Of a stretch of 64,000 nucleotides of DNA, positions 62,360 through 64,000 are shown piece by piece. This stretch comes from Enterobacter chuandaensis (GTDB taxonomy: Bacteria > Pseudomonadota > Gammaproteobacteria > Enterobacterales > Enterobacteriaceae), in NCBI RefSeq assembly GCF_003594915.1, contig NZ_QZCS01000002.1, positions 372,001 to 436,000 on the forward strand, written 5' to 3'. The stretch's first letter is position 1, and the number at the start of each line of letters is the position of its first letter. The notes beneath the pieces were generated by a model. The model saw only the letters and a program-made list of their open reading frames with translations, was not told the origin of the DNA and made no database searches. The translations under genes were made by a program, and so were the position numbers.

Positions 62360-64000
62360 ATGTTTAGCCTCGATAGCGTTCTCGACGATCTTTGGCCTCA
62401 GGCGAGGCCTGCACCCTGGCAAAAAAGTCTGTTAAAAAGGCTGTTTTACGAAGACGAATTCCAGCAGTTTGCCGCCGCTCACCGCCACCTGAAAGGACTG
62501 GATATGGTGGAGCAAGTTCTGGAGCACCTTGATATTCTCTGCACCGTTTCCGCCCGCGATCTCGAACAAATCCCCGAACATGGCCCGCTGGTCATTATTG
62601 CCAACCACCCGACGGGCACGCTGGACGGGCTGGCGCTGATGTACGCCGTCTCCCGCGTGCGACGCGACGTTAAAGTCGTGACCAACCGGATGCTGACCCA
62701 CCTTGAGCCCCTCAGTTCGCTGTTTATTCCGGTGGACAATATGGGCGGCAGAACGGCGAAATCGTCGCTGGTGCAAATGGAGCAGCATCTGCAAAACGCG
62801 GGCGTGCTGATCTTCTTCCCGGCAGGAGAAGTTTCGCGGCCCACGCGCAAAGGCATTCGCGATAAGAAATGGCACTCTGGCTTTATCAAACTCGCCAGCA
62901 AGCTGCGCGCCCCGCTGCTGCCGGCGCATATTCAGGCGCACAATAGCCTGCTCTTTTATGCCAGCACGCTGGTGTCGCCGACATTGTCGATGCTGCTGCT
63001 GATGCAGCAGATGTTCCGCCGACGCCATAGCCAGCTGCCGATTAAAATCGGCCAGCAGATCGCCTGGCATCACTGGCATAGCGCCACCCTTTCGTCGCGT
63101 GAGTTGGCCGAGCAGTGCCGTCAGCATGTGATGCGTCTTGGCAAGGGATTGCCTGGCGTCTTTAAAACCCAGTGCGCCATCGCCCGTCCGGAAGACCGGG
63201 CCACCCTGAAACGCGAGCTGGCGCAGGCCGAGTGTCTGGGGAAAACCAGCGACGGCAAAACCATCTACCTGTGGCAGCGCAACGGGCAGGAAGAGGCGCC
63301 TCTTCTGCGCGAGCTGGGCCGCCTGCGCGAGATTGCGTTTCGCGCGGTGGAGGAAGGAAGCGGTAAACGCCGGGACACCGACAGCTACGATGACGATTAT
63401 CTGCACCTGATCCTGTGGGATGATGATGACTTAGAAATTGTCGGTGCGTATCGCTTTATGCCAACGGCCATGCAGGTCGAAAAACGCGGCGTTGACGGGC
63501 TGTACAGCTACAGCCTGTTCCACTACGACGACAAAATGCAGGACGTTCTGGAACACGGCATTGAGCTCGGGCGCAGCTTTATTCAGCCGCGCTACTGGGG
63601 ACGTCGGGGGCTGGACTATCTGTGGTCCGGCATCGGGGCTTACCTGGCGCGTTACCCACACTACCGCTATCTGTTTGGCCCGGTTTCCATCTCCGGCGGC
63701 TTACCGCCTGCGGCACGGGATCTGCTGGTGGCCTTTTATCGCCTGTGGTTCCCGGCAACGCATCCGTTGGCCGCGTCACGTCAGCCGTATCCGGCGTCGT
63801 TACCGGACGTGCTGGCACAGTTTGGCGGCGTGGATTACGTGGACGATCTGACGAAGCTGAAATCCCTGCTCGGTAATCTGGGCTGCGGTATACCGCCGCT
63901 GTACAAACAGTATTCCGAGCTGTGCGAGCCGGGCGGCGTGCAGTTTATTGATTTCGGCAGCGACCCGGCGTTCAACGACTGCGTCGACGGGCTGGTGCTG
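62360..64000 (+). CDS. Bifunctional acyltransferase, OlsF-like, 3' truncated
   Basis: The frame runs open to the window edge (547 codons visible), starting MFSLDSVLDDLWPQARPAP after GGAGGAG. The N-terminal third is a PlsC/OlsA-type lysophospholipid acyltransferase: NHPTGTLDG at 82-90 (HX5D form) and FFPAGEVSR at 152-160. The C-terminal half resembles the GNAT-like OlsB N-acyltransferase (LGRLREIAFRAVEEG from about 312, GAYRFMP). This order equals OlsF of Serratia and Flavobacterium, which makes ornithine lipids. The call is inference from domains. E. coli has tauABCD beyond hemB. Confidence 0.75.
   Translation, partial: MFSLDSVLDDLWPQARPAPWQKSLLKRLFYEDEFQQFAAAHRHLKGLDMVEQVLEHLDILCTVSARDLEQIPEHGPLVIIANHPTGTLDGLALMYAVSRVRRDVKVVTNRMLTHLEPLSSLFIPVDNMGGRTAKSSLVQMEQHLQNAGVLIFFPAGEVSRPTRKGIRDKKWHSGFIKLASKLRAPLLPAHIQAHNSLLFYASTLVSPTLSMLLLMQQMFRRRHSQLPIKIGQQIAWHHWHSATLSSRELAEQCRQHVMRLGKGLPGVFKTQCAIARPEDRATLKRELAQAECLGKTSDGKTIYLWQRNGQEEAPLLRELGRLREIAFRAVEEGSGKRRDTDSYDDDYLHLILWDDDDLEIVGAYRFMPTAMQVEKRGVDGLYSYSLFHYDDKMQDVLEHGIELGRSFIQPRYWGRRGLDYLWSGIGAYLARYPHYRYLFGPVSISGGLPPAARDLLVAFYRLWFPATHPLAASRQPYPASLPDVLAQFGGVDYVDDLTKLKSLLGNLGCGIPPLYKQYSELCEPGGVQFIDFGSDPAFNDCVDGLVL

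Overview
The window is a stretch of chromosome from a member of the Enterobacteriaceae. The proteins are close to E. coli and Salmonella ones and gene order follows the E. coli K-12 region from hemB to cyoC, read in reverse. Moderate-to-high GC, a tsaA-type peroxiredoxin beside acpH, and paired DUF2339/DUF3999 genes point to Enterobacter or a near relative (Lelliottia, Leclercia). All identities rest on recalled family sequences, motifs and gene order; no database search was run.

Layout. 1-3233: end of the cyo cytochrome bo oxidase operon (cyoC partial, cyoD, cyoE) and yajR. 3266-11118: yajQ, panE-yajL, thiI, then xseB-ispA-dxs (isoprenoid precursors) and yajO. 11176-14781: thiL, nusB, ribE, ribD, nrdR, all on the minus strand; pgpA, expected next to thiL, is missing. 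14934-17803: yajI, tsx and a minus-strand pair (VOC protein plus WYL regulator) where E. coli has yajD. 17947-24084: secF, secD, yajC, tgt, queA, then divergent acpH. 24212-33680: tsaA, a DUF3999/DUF2339 membrane pair, malZ, proY, brnQ. 34090-40617: phoBR facing away from sbcDC. 40618-41149: a gene-free block of nested inverted repeats where E. coli has araJ. 41150-46684: mak, rdgC, ppnP, aroM, yaiA, aroL, yaiI, proC. 46699-52254: dgcC, psiF, a phoA remnant, iraP, an MdtG-like transporter, an extensin-like gene and ddlA. 52251-57999: yaiZ, yaiY, yaiW, sbmA, a cysteine hydrolase, ampH and an iprA gene broken by one in-frame TAG. 58087-64000: a large autotransporter, hemB and the start of an acyltransferase fusion that resembles the ornithine-lipid synthase OlsF.

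Most genes are housekeeping: respiration, isoprenoids, thiamine and riboflavin, Sec export, tRNA queuosine, phosphate sensing, DNA repair, shikimate and proline synthesis, heme. The accessory interest lies in the places where the E. coli order breaks: the pgpA gap with a REP sequence, the VOC/WYL pair with a perfect palindromic operator candidate, the repeat block at 40.6-41.1 kb, the phoA scar that keeps its Pho box and signal peptide, the amber codon in iprA, and the OlsF-like gene at the right edge. No insertion sequence, integrase, prophage, CRISPR array, rRNA or tRNA was seen.
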